DNA of 64,000 nucleotides, taken from Batillaria attramentaria. Taxonomy: Eukaryota; Mollusca; Gastropoda; Batillariidae. Shown here in pieces: positions 11,001-21,135 of this stretch. Made by a program: the position numbers and the translations under genes. The notes below the pieces were generated by a model. That model was given only the letters and a program-made list of their open reading frames with translations. It had not been told where the DNA came from and did not search any database. Position 1 is the stretch's first letter; the number at the start of each line of letters is the position of its first letter. Where the stretch lies: positions 1,152,001-1,216,000 of the forward strand of contig JACVVK020000141.1 of assembly GCA_018292915.2 (NCBI GenBank), in the 5' to 3' direction.

Positions 11001-12410
11001 ATGATTCTCTCTATCCCCCCCCCCCCTCTCTCTCACACAAGCCTGCAATGAAAAAGATGATATTCTCTCCAGATCCCCCGGCCAACACAAGCACATAAAC
11101 CAATTTTACCATACAGTCACAGATTTAGAAGAGCGCGCAATGCACACACACACAAACACACACACAAGCAGTATGAACATACACAGTCCTAATAAGAAAT
11201 AATAATAATAAAAATTATTTACAAAATGCAAACACACACATAGTCTTGCGAAAATACCTGTGCTTTTCTGCTGCACTGTTTGTTCAACAAGGTTGATGAT
11301 GTCATCCTCAGACACCTCCCCTTTTTTCTGGGGTATAATGCCGTGCTTACGCAGAGCATCATTCCACTGTGTATCCTCATTTGGGTCCTGTGGATTGTGA
11401 TTATAAAACTGCAGTTTATTATGGTTGTTTGGGGGTTAAACATCCTTTCCAACTAGGTACATATAGCCACAGGAAATGTCAAAGACATGGCTATGAGAAA
11501 AATAGCTAGAAATACTTGTCTTAAAGCTGGGAACTCAGAACCTGAGCTTTGAGTTTGAGAGACTGAGTCAGTGAGTGGTTGACAGGACTTCATTGTACCA
11601 GTTTGGATCTCCCATCTCCCAAATTTATAAATGTATACTAACACACATCATCATATAAACACATGCTATGTTTACTTACACTAGTTACAGGCATATAATA
11701 TGTCAGACCATATCTCAGCACTTGCCCTGCTTTGCTCCTATTAACCGACATCACCCTCAACATGCTAAGGACACTTGTAACTTGTGAAATGGGATTGTTA
11801 ACATGCACACTTTATATGTTCGAGCATGGGTGAATACACAAACTCCCCGAGCGCTCCAAGTGGCAGGGGTGTAAAGCCCATCAAGTCAAGTGTATGTAAG
11901 AGAGTGCAAAGGCTCCGTAAACTGTGACAAGTGATTTTTTTCTTTTAATTTGATAAGGATAATTCTTCAACTAAATTCCACCATTTGCTACTTCTCTCCC
12001 TGATTATGGCTGAGGTTTTAGGAACTTCAGACAGGAACATCCAAACTCAGTATCTGGGGTAATCCCAGTAATGGTGCCCAGGGCTTGGATCTCACCTGAG
12101 ACAACATTAGGGGACTGAGATAAGATCGACATGAGTTTCGAGCTGAAAATCAACAAGAAAAAACAAAGTACATATCGTTTCACGTCATGACAAATTATCA
12201 CTTCGGCGCTGACTGATGATGTTTGCAGGCATATTTCTCTACGGTTATTTCTCTTCCATTGCATCGTCTGTCAGTGTTTGGGTCAGGAAGTAGCACCGCA
12301 TAGTGGCACTCCACACTCGTTTACGAATCATCTGGACGGCAAACTGGGAGAAGGCAAGGAAACACGGTTATGCTTCGTCTACACATTCTAAAACCAAAGC
12401 TTACCTGCAT
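7378..12410 (-). CDS. Phosducin-like protein 3 (PDCL3), complete, 6 exons
   Basis: Exons in transcript order are 12410-12405, 11387-11258, 10942-10852, 8681-8538, 8026-7818 and 7517-7378. They sum to 720 nt, giving 239 aa, the length of vertebrate PDCL3. Every junction has GT-AG signals and the phases match. Exon 1 codes only Met-Gln, joining to [19 protein letters not shown], the conserved N-terminus. The thioredoxin-like domain covers about residues 90-195, with [29 protein letters not shown] and FGGMNL. The C-terminus is acidic (DDSDSDGY), as in the family. PDCL3 is a cytosolic co-chaperone of the TRiC/CCT chaperonin implicated in actin and tubulin folding; that role is family knowledge. 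Introns hold a SINE, a 31-bp minisatellite and a nested TTAA element. The gene is divergent from GOSR2. Confidence 0.95.
7566..7805 (-). mobile_element. SINE family B copy filling PDCL3 intron 5
   Basis: The sequence matches the better copy at 44814-45221 through AAACATTTCCAAAGCAGAGG, GAAGCCGGAGTACCCGGAGA and CCACATACGAGAAGGAAAAA. A T-run is inserted at 7625-7648. The tRNA-like head (about 7760-7805) is degraded. The copy takes up most of the 300-bp intron between PDCL3 exons 5 and 6. Confidence 0.8.
8041..8100. repeat. AT microsatellite in PDCL3 intron 4
   Basis: Two TA-repeat blocks are separated by AAAATACATC, a few bases upstream of the acceptor side of PDCL3 exon 5 (8026). A second short TA run lies at 8744-8762 in intron 3. 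Confidence 0.9.
9205..9760. repeat. 31-bp minisatellite, about 18 copies
   Basis: The unit contains TCTCAATCTGGAAAATTTCA and is 31 bp long, repeated in tandem within PDCL3 intron 3. Copies differ at a few sites. GATAG and GAAAG variants occur in runs (a block of GATAG units around 9350-9480 flanked by GAAAG units), which suggests recent local amplification. Confidence 0.95.
9865..10610 (+). repeat. Interspersed repeat E, interrupted by a TTAA element
   Basis: The outer parts (9865-9941 and 10555-10610) match one continuous sequence at 58078-58190: CCAAAGACACTCGCCC, AGACACATGCCAGGAACAAC, then AAAGCCATAGGACGT and AAGCAAGCTAATGATGA. The match is split here by the 605-bp element at 9946-10550, so the 58-kb copy acts as an empty site. 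Confidence 0.85.
9946..10550. mobile_element. TTAA-flanked TIR element, copy 1 (nonautonomous)
   Basis: Terminal inverted repeats start GGCCGTTCTTAACCGGGC and end GCCCGGTTAAGAACGGCC. TTAA lies directly outside both ends (9942-9945 and 10551-10554). TTAA duplications are known for piggyBac and Kolobok transposons; which of these applies is not resolved. Subterminal GCGAACTAGGTTCG motifs recur. It starts the same internal ATGGCGGACGGCATGGCG reading frame as copy 2 but then diverges and is not translatable. It lies in PDCL3 intron 3. Confidence 0.85.
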
Positions 12411-12921
12411 GTTGAAGCTGACCGATCGGTCCAACACCTGAACGTCGATGACCACAGTCACGCCTTCCCCACACCGAGAAGAGTCACTGAACTACACAAA
12501 CTGATGACGTCAGAGAGGTTTCCCTACTACCTTATTTGGAAGTTTTCCTTCATTCACATAATCTCAGAATACAAATGGGATGGATAGTAGGAGATACTCA
12601 ACCGGTTTATTAGTGTATCACTTCAAGCTTATACCACTGACTTTAAAAATATTGCCAATTTCTACTATTTTTAAAGCAAAACAAGGTTGAACGGATGTTA
12701 CGAGAATAACTTATTTTGTTTCGTAAATATTAACCACTTTCTCTGACGTTTTTGGCAGCTTTGTGAGTAGCTTCCCTTGAATACACACATGACTTACGGA
12801 GGAAGTGGTTACGCGTCTGCGTTTTCAGCCAGCAAACATATTTTCCGTTTTCTTATGGAAAAATCAGCCTGACATAACTACCTGTATCTCGCGGGGGCGC
12901 AAGACTAACAGATTCCATACC
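12411..12921. promoter_or_regulatory. Shared intergenic region between PDCL3 and GOSR2
   Basis: The two start codons are 511 bp apart on opposite strands, so both promoters and 5' UTRs must fit here unless a 5' intron is missed. No TATA box is obvious in a sensible place for either gene. TGACGTCA at 12505-12512 is a perfect palindromic cAMP-response element and could act in both directions. That role is inference. Confidence 0.55.
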
Positions 12922-13762
12922 ATGGATGCCCTTTATCATCAAACAAACAAGCTGATCCAAGAAGTCCAGCGAGATTTGGGGAAACTTGAAAGAGCCAGCG
13001 AAGAATCTGCCCACATAGTGGAAAACGAGATACAAGCACAGCTGGACCATGTCATTAGTAACTGTGAACGGCTGGAGATTCTTGTCAACAAGGAGCCGGC
13101 TACACGACGGTCAAGTGCAAAGATGAGAGTGGACCAGCTCAAATACGACTGTCAGCATGTCCAGGCCGCTCTTAGGAATCTTCAACACAAGAGGTGTGTG
13201 TTAGGGGGTAAGGTGAGAAGGGATGAATCCGTGGGATGGCTATTTCTGGGTTGACACATAAATATGTTTAAATTTCAAACCGGGGTGGGGGGGGGGGAGG
13301 ATTTAGCCTTTTACTTTTCGTCACAACACCAATGATAATTATTATTATTTCTTTCAGAATTCAATTGTCTGTTTTATCTGTATGCACAGATACATGCGAG
13401 CACAAGAGGAGCAAGAGCGAGAGGCATTACTCAGTCGAACGTTCACGACCAATGACCAGCAAGGAGACACCTCCATCTATATTGACCCGGCCCTGCAGCA
13501 CCACACCAAGATGACCAACGCACACTCACGAATGGACGAGCTTATAGAAACGGGGTCCAACATTCTGTCCAATCTGAGGGATCAGAGTGGGACGCTGAAG
13601 GGTGTACATCGCAAAGTGTTGGACATGGCAAACACGCTAGGCTTGACCGGCACCGTGATGCGCCTGATAGAGCGCAGGACTGCCCAGGATAAAATCATCC
13701 TTCTTGTGGGAATGGTGATCACGTGTATAATCATGTACCTAGTCTGGAGATATTTTACCTGA
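12922..13762 (+). CDS. Golgi SNAP receptor complex member 2 (membrin), complete
   Basis: Two exons, 12922-13193 and 13390-13762 (645 nt), code 214 aa; human GOSR2 has 212. The junction AAG AG|GTGTGT...GCACAG|A keeps frame. The N-terminal helical region includes SAHIVENEIQAQLDHV and MRVDQLKYDCQHVQAALRN. The LLSRTFTTND signature follows at about 104-113. The SNARE motif spans about 135-190, with Gln156 (LRDQ) in the expected zero-layer position of a Qb-SNARE. A C-terminal transmembrane anchor covers about 193-211 and is followed by only three residues. The protein family acts in ER-Golgi and intra-Golgi vesicle fusion. The start is chosen by homology, and the ATG context is CACCATGG-like (ATACCATGG). 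An AATAAA at 17265-17270 is a candidate distal poly(A) signal. Confidence 0.95.
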
Positions 13763-13945
13763 GGTCCTCTGTGTAATACGATACTTGACATGTTGTTTGT
13801 TCACCAGAAGTGACGTCAAGTAGTCATTGTTGAGTATTGGTGTTCTGTTGGTCATGTGTGAATGAGAATGAAGTTTGTGCTACACAGCAGAAACTATCTG
13901 TCGGAACTGTCCTTGTGGCATTTTTTCTCTTTTCTCCTCTTTTTT

Positions 13946-13984
<39 letters not shown>

Positions 13985-16039
13985 TAGGATATTTTCAGGG
14001 AACACAGAAGAAAAACTTTTTTTTTTTTTTTAATTGGGCATTGCACCAGATCAAACTTCAGTTCTACAACTTGGATTTTAAAGAAAGAGTAAACTGTGCA
14101 GGTGGATTTGCCAGCAAGTTTTCTTGGTTTCTTTTTGTTTAACAACTCTCCCAGTGTTCTAAAGTACTGAGGGCATGCTTTTGGCACATCAAAATGGCAT
14201 CAGCTAACTTTCCATCTGACAGTTCTTTTTCTTGTTGGGTATTCTTTTTGTTTACAAACCAAACAATGTTATTTGCAAATCCAGAGAAGGCAATGGCCTT
14301 CAGAAACCAAAAAGGCCCAGACAGGAAATACAATGCCACATAGAACGGACAGTCTTACGGGCATGTGATTTGTCATCAGGGCAATCATGTGGGGCAGGTT
14401 TTGTTGTGTATGTATATTTTGCCATTGGAATTCATGCTTGTGTCTGGGTGCTGTATTTTCACTCCATGCAAATTTCAGTGCTCACTTATAGTTATACAGG
14501 AATGTTAATGGTGTGTGTGTGTGCATGTTTGGTTGGTTGGTGTTGGAGCTTTTTCACAGATTCCACAGGTGGAGGGAGAGGTTTAATGCTATAGTGTTTT
14601 CATATTCCGTGCTTCCACATCTGCGTTGATGGGCCTTAAAAATAGGCAAAAATGGTAACTGGTACTTAGTGTAGTCCCATACTCTGTGGAAAATTCAGTC
14701 TACTCCCCAAACAAAGAGCATGTATACATCACCATAGTACAGCACCACCTTTTATTTAAAAAAAAAATTTCCGGCATGCATGATACGTACCTGTTTCCAT
14801 TTCATGGGCTCTCCTATTTTGAATGGTATTATATTTATCATGCACACTTGATGTGTGTGCCTGTGTGTGTACAAAGGCAAGACATGCACTGTGAAAAGTC
14901 TGCCCATGATTTAGACTCAGTTCGATAAGGAAAAATCCCCAACCAAATTCCTGCTCAACAGGGATCTTAACCTTTGCTGTACATCATCGGTGCGATTGCA
15001 CGGACACTTCCATTCAGATGTTGGCGTCAGTAGCTCAGTCAGTTTTTAAGCCGGATCCATGAAACTTCATGACTTTGTCAATACAATTATTGGGGAAAGT
15101 GTTCACCAAAACTTGTGTAATTTTGCTGGTAAACAAAGAAGTGATATACGTACAGCAAATATGTTGTATAACCTCCCTGTGCATCATTGGTGCAAACACA
15201 CCAATCCTTTAAAGAAGAAAACTTGCACGCCTGACATCATGGGTGCATATTCATCCATACTATGGAAGACAGAAAAACACAGTAGCCCTCACCGTACATT
15301 GTGGGTGCAATTCATCCATGCTTTTTAAGTAGGATTCTTGAGGGTATATTCAATTGGACATAAGTGTATACGCAAGAAAATACTCAAAAAAAGAAAGAAA
15401 TCAACAGAAATACAAAAGAATGTTGCCACAGATTGAAACTGCACTTATTATTGAAATGGCGGGCTGCTATGATGATAGATCAGTCCCGACAAAATAAGTG
15501 TAAAACACTTGAGAAAGGTTTATTTTTCTTTTCTGTAAACAACCAGACTATACAGACCATCACATGTGTGTGTGTGAGCAATTTTGATTTAATTCAGTTT
15601 AGTTCCTTCTTTAAAAGTGTGGTTGACTTTGCACCCATGATGTATGACGTGCAAGATTTTAGGTGACGTACGGTGAAGGTTAAATTTTGTACCTCAGGGT
15701 CTGCAAACAGGATGCCTTAACCACAAGGCCAAATGCCCCTTGTGGTACTCAGGCCAATTGTTGTCGCATGCATGCACTCTTTGAGATGCTGTAATTGTCA
15801 TTGTTGTAATACAGTGGGTCCTACACCACCTGTTGAACAGGTAAAACCATGAATCAGCCCCCCTGTATTTGGCAGTCTTTACTCTAAAGAATGGCTGTGT
15901 ACCAGTCAAACTGTAATTTGGTAATGGCCTCTTGCTGGTTAGTTACCAGTACTAGTAGTAAGTACCTACCGCATATCAAACCATGTTCAGTTCGCAAATC
16001 ATCCGTGGTCATCAGTGGGGTGCAACTGAAATCTCAGGG
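13763..16039. other. GOSR2 downstream region, no second gene seen
   Basis: This probably contains the GOSR2 3' UTR. It holds a T-run fused to a long G-run (13939-13984), a degraded SINE-C tail fragment at about 14820-14960, and a tRNA-like SINE fragment around 15690-15745. No further exon is evident. Confidence 0.4.
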
Positions 16040-16175
16040 TGGATTTTGGGGGTTTAACGTCCTTTTCCACCACATAGGGTGATATCAAAGACAGGACAAC
16101 GATAAAAAAGCCAGCACAAATATTTGGCCCTAGCCGGGATCAAACTCACGACCCGAGCATTAGAACTGAAATATC
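16040..16175 (-). mobile_element. SINE family A, minus-strand copy
   Basis: The tail module GGGGGTTTAACGTCCTTTTCC and ATATCAAAGACAGGACAACG is followed by GGCCCTAGCCGGGATCAAAC and CTCACGACCCGAGCAT. These are the reverse complements of the head seen at 28357 and 60342. Confidence 0.85.
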
Positions 16176-16189
16176 AGACTGTTTAAATT

Positions 16190-16620
16190 ACTGTATGGTG
16201 TGATATGGTAGACTTCTTCTCGGCACACAACCATCTTTTCTGAAATTAATTCTCATGGCGTCGTAGGGCTGAAGGACGAAGCAGTGAAAGCCCGCTGCCA
16301 CTAAGCGCTGCTTTATGTGCAGACCTCCACCCTGCTATTCACTCTGGGGTGTGCAACAGTCTTTCTGTTTTCAGCGCCACCAGCCACAGCCTACTCCTCT
16401 TCGAAAGATGAGCATGGGATTTTTTGCATGCACACTTGATATTTATGCTTGGGTGTGTACGCGCGAGAGCAGAACAGGCACTATAAACAAGTCTGTATGT
16501 GATTTTGAATCAGTTTGGAAAAGGAAAATTCCTCCGAATTCCTGGCCACCAGGGATTCAAACAGGGCTGCTCAGGATCTGAAGTCGGATACCTTAACCAC
16601 TAGAACCAAATCCCTTGTAA
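16190..16620 (-). mobile_element. SINE family C, minus-strand full-length-like copy
   Basis: The body shares TTCACTCTGG-GTGTGC, CACAGCCTACTC and CTTCGAAAGATGA segments with 38905-39215. The right end is a tRNA-like head read on the minus strand: GGGATTCAAACAGGGCTGC as a reversed B box and TTAACCACTAGAACC as a reversed A box region. The tail end lies near 16190. Confidence 0.75.
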
Positions 16621-17439
16621 TTAGTCTCTATTACAGACCAGCTCAACAGTGCTGGCACTGGCTCTCTCTTTGAAAGTTGTTTGGCATCTTGATGCATGTT
16701 TTTAATGCACCAACCTCTGTCATTAATAATTTAATTACCAAAGGTTATACCAGGCCATTATTCACATCTCAAAGTTTTTGCAGGCCCCCATGGCACAGTA
16801 CACACATTTTTTAAGTGCCACATAGAATTTTAGTGCATTTGGCAGTATATTCCTGGTAGTTCTATGCCGAGCAGTCTGCTTTATTTTGATTCGTCATACC
16901 TTCAGTTGAGTGATACTTCTCCCGGGGGAGGGGGGGGGGGGTTGCGTTTTCAAACTTGCCAGTACGTCCCTGTGTGGTTGGCAATTAACGTCATTGCAAG
17001 GAATGTGATACATGTAGAGATATTTATAGTTGTGTCAACATCATGTTATATGTTGGCCTCTGGGTTGAATTTCTGTTCTGCAATTTCTACTGTTGTTCCT
17101 CGAACATGCAATAGACATCAAATTTAATGGTGTAGCAGATGATGTCAGCTAGCATCTCTGCTCTGATGAGTAACTTCTCATGCATGTCATGTTTGTAATT
17201 TATGTATTTACTCAAATTACTGTACCGTATGCATGTGTTTGTGTGTGTATGGAACAGAAGTGAAAATAAATGATAGTGTTACTTGAGTTATTTTCGGTTT
17301 CTGCATGTTACTAATGTGTGTGTGTCAGTATATCTCTGTGTGTGTATGTTTGGGCAAACACACTTACCTCTGTGTGTGTGTGTGGTGTGCCATAGGTTAG
17401 TGCACTTGCAGGTGAAGGTGTTAAGTGCTATTCCAAGGG

Positions 17440-17552
17440 GAGGGGGGGGGTATATTAAATCTGTTGGTGATAATCCCATCCTTGACGTGTTACTTATGCA
17501 CATGGACGAGAGCCGAACGGACGTGCAGCTGCAGAAAATCATCCGTCAGTAG
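17440..17552 (+). other. Orphan ORF tail with coding-like composition
   Basis: An open stretch ends at TAG (17550-17552) and codes SVGDNPILDVLLMHMDESRT followed by a short polar end (DVQLQKIIRQ). Upstream it runs into a G-run and a GT microsatellite, so no complete ORF or good exon boundary is defined. A TTGCAG at 17407-17412 and a CCATAG at 17391-17396 are the nearest possible acceptors. I do not recognise it. It could be an unannotated terminal exon or chance. Confidence 0.2.
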
Positions 17553-18025
17553 CATTGCTATTTTTTCATGAGGTCTGATGCAGATAGCTGCGCCACCGTG
17601 AGCCCTACGGTTTGGTTGTCGGCGTCGTTTCCCTTGGTTGCTTCTTCTAAATGGAGTTTAAGAAAAGAGTGTCGGTGGACGCGGCTATTTCCCGTGGGTT
17701 GGGTAGAATACTTGAGCAACCAAGTTTTTCCCCCGATGTGACGTTGTTTTTGCCCAGCAAATTCAAGCACCATACTTTTACTTATAAAATTTCAGTTTTT
17801 CTTAGATTTCAAAAAAATTTAACGATTTGGGGGAAAACAACTTTTACAAAACAAACTGATATTCCCTAGGCACATTGCAACTTGAACTCAACCTGGCGTT
17901 GCTGGCAGCAGACAATTCGTCCGTTCGGAAAAAAAGGCTTTTTAGATTTTTCTTGCATTACTACATCAATCGCGAAGAGATCGTACTATAATAATCCGTG
18001 CATTCCACTTCCAGTGAATTCAGAA

Positions 18026-20078
18026 ATGCTGACACGAATCATGTTACGTGTATGCACTCTTTTCTTGCTCGTTGCATGGTCAGAAGGAAAGAAAGCTCAG
18101 CCAGAGGTGAAAGTGAAAACGCAGGTAAGGAAGTTTTGAGGGTTGTGATACATACATCAAACATGGGTAGAATATTTTGCAGGATGAGCCTGTGATGTTT
18201 CCAAATGTACTAATTGAGTGCGTCAATGCCGACATCGCAATCGGAAGAGATAAGCATAACATAATTAATTATGTTAGAGCATGCTGAAACGAAAATATAA
18301 TTATTTGGGATACGTTGCAGTTTATTGTGATTATCTAAGGCAATACTAAACACACCTATTGGCCTAACACATGGGCGCCGGAACCGGGGGGGGGGGGGGC
18401 GGGGGGGGGGGGGGGGGCAGAGTATCTTTTTGCCCCCCCCCCCCCCCCCCCCCCCCCCGGAAAATCAAATGACTATGGCATTGGCAAGGGGGGGTGGGGG
18501 GCAAAGCCATGGTCTTGCCCCCCCTCCCTTCCCCTACCCCCCTCCCTTCCCCTACCCCCCCCCCCCCCCCCTCTTCCTGCTCTCTCCCTCATCCCACCCA
18601 ACAGAGAACTCAGTTTAGCCGTTGTAACATATCCGGTTATATTTTTTCTTGTCCACAATGTAGCCGATTTTTTTGGTGTACTGGCATCATAATAATGGTG
18701 GACATGTTTCGAACAGATTGTTGAGTCAGTGTCAGCCGATGCTTTCAGTTTCTCTTGTTTTGTGTTACAGCACAAACCAGAGGATTGCTCTGTGACAGCT
18801 GAAGATGGTGATGAGGTAGCTGTGCATTACACTGTAAGTGTTACATTATACATACATGATATACTAAGGATCAAAAGAAATGCACCTAACTTAAGCTGAG
18901 TTTTAACAAGTAAAAAGGGTGTGTATGGTGAAACAATATTCACAGTGGCCTGTTCTCCATCCTTCCAAGCTTGCAAAACAAAACATTTGTACTTGATCAA
19001 ATATAGCCTTTACTTTGTTTGTCAGGGCATCTTGGAATCAGGGGCAGTATTTGATTCGTCTGTCCAAGCCCAAAGAGAGCCTTTGGTTTTCACTCTGGGT
19101 GCGAGAAGGTGATTCCAGGTAAAACTGTTGTCCACTATCATTTACTTGCACTTAATTAAAACGTTTTTTAGATTCAGTATAGGATAGTTCTCTTTCTCTG
19201 ATTACTATATCAGCCTTCTTTTTTTATTCCTTTCTTTAACCAAATTTTGTTATCCCTCTTGGGGAAATTTGTGTTATTTCCGTGGGGGAAACATGTCAGC
19301 ATTGTCACATACCAACAATGCAGTGAACCTATGTATTTTCATTTTTGACTGGAGAGGAAAGTTGGAGGACCTGGCAAGAAACAAGCCAGAAATAAATCAT
19401 GATCTCATAGTACAGCTCGACCAGGGGTTGAACCCAGACTACACTCTGACAGCCTTTCAGCAGCACACCTGTTTGTCAGACACACTCCCTGTCAAGCCAC
19501 TCACTGCTCACCCGCTTTATGCGCATTTTAACGGTACTTTCACGGGTGTCCACTGAACATTCAACTGTGAAGAGAAAAGTTACATGATGATATGTTGTCA
19601 TGTGCTCTTGTTTCCTTTTTGTTTCCAGGTTGGGAAATAGGGATCAAGGGAATGTGTGTGGGGTAAGTCTACACTAATTACAGCTTGAATGCTTCTAGTT
19701 TTTGTGTGTCCTCTGTAACTTGTGGTACGTGTTTTAGCAAAGTAGGCGATAAACATCTCTGTTGCAGTATTTCTCGCATGCTGCATGATGACCTAGTGAG
19801 ATTAAACTTGCTGTTTTGGTTTGCAGTAAATCAAACACCATATCTGACTGCCAGGGGAAATGAAATTTATCCAAACTGATTTTTGGTGTAAAGCTGTAGG
19901 TGGTTTTACGTCTCATTCTGGTGAACTTGTCACTTCAGACTCGGAGGGTGATCTTGTGAAAAGTATGTGGGAATAGTAAGGTGAAAGCTTAGAGCTCGGG
20001 ATGCAGGGTTACTTCATTCATGGAAACTGCATATAGTGTAGTGAAAGTCACATGAGGTTCTTGGAAAACCCAGTGTCT

Positions 20079-20131
<53 letters not shown>

Positions 20132-21080
20132 CACACACACACACACTGACGCCAGCTCATACACAGGCACGCATGTACGCACACACGCACGCGCGCATCG
20201 TTAGTTGAGGTAAAGAGTAACACAAAAATTTCAGAGCTGAAAAGCCAGTATTTGGCAGCGTAAGAGTTTTACTTGTCTCTTCCTCTCCACCTGTCTGCAG
20301 GGAAAAACGAAAGCTGGTGATTCCTCCTCATCTGGCTTATGGTCAGCAGGGCTACCCACCAACAATACCAGGTGTGCACATTGTGGAATTTAATTTAAGC
20401 TGCACTGATCACCGTTGTTATAAAATTAAGCACTTCAGTATACTGTCCATGCATTGCTCCATTTCTAGGTTTCACAGAAGCCAGCTCATGTTTGGAACAG
20501 TTTCACCTGTGAGTGTGCCTGCATGTACACTCAAATAATCTATCTTAATGATTAGTAGAGCTCTTGATGCAAGACACTGCCACCTACAGGCTCTGCCTAG
20601 CGGCGAAAATTTGACTTCTCTTAAGCCTGCTCTGAACTGGGCACAGCGCGCGAAACACACACATGCACATAACAGTCATTGCGCTCGGTGTGTCTACTAA
20701 CTACGAAACTGAACACAGCTGTGCTCGGTGACAAACCGATTGAAGATGCACTGTCTGCCATGTTTGCACGCTGAGTGACATAGTACCTGCTAATCAGAAT
20801 CTGTTGTGGAAACCACAGTCACAGTTGTGGCTATTTGAAATCCAGGTTGCTGTGATGACGCCACAGCGGTGGAAACCCCCAAATCACAACTGTGTCACAA
20901 CTGTGAACAGCACTGTGGCGCTCCGCAGTGCCCAGTTAAGAGCCGGCTTTGCTCAGAGTGATCTGTCAGCCTAAAAGTTTTAAAATGTGGGCCTTTCAAC
21001 TCGCATGTGGTCAAAAAATTTTGGCCTAAAGTTTGGGTCGTGTGTGTAGCAAGGTTCATCTTGTGTTTATAGCCCACTGT

Positions 21081-21135
<55 letters not shown>

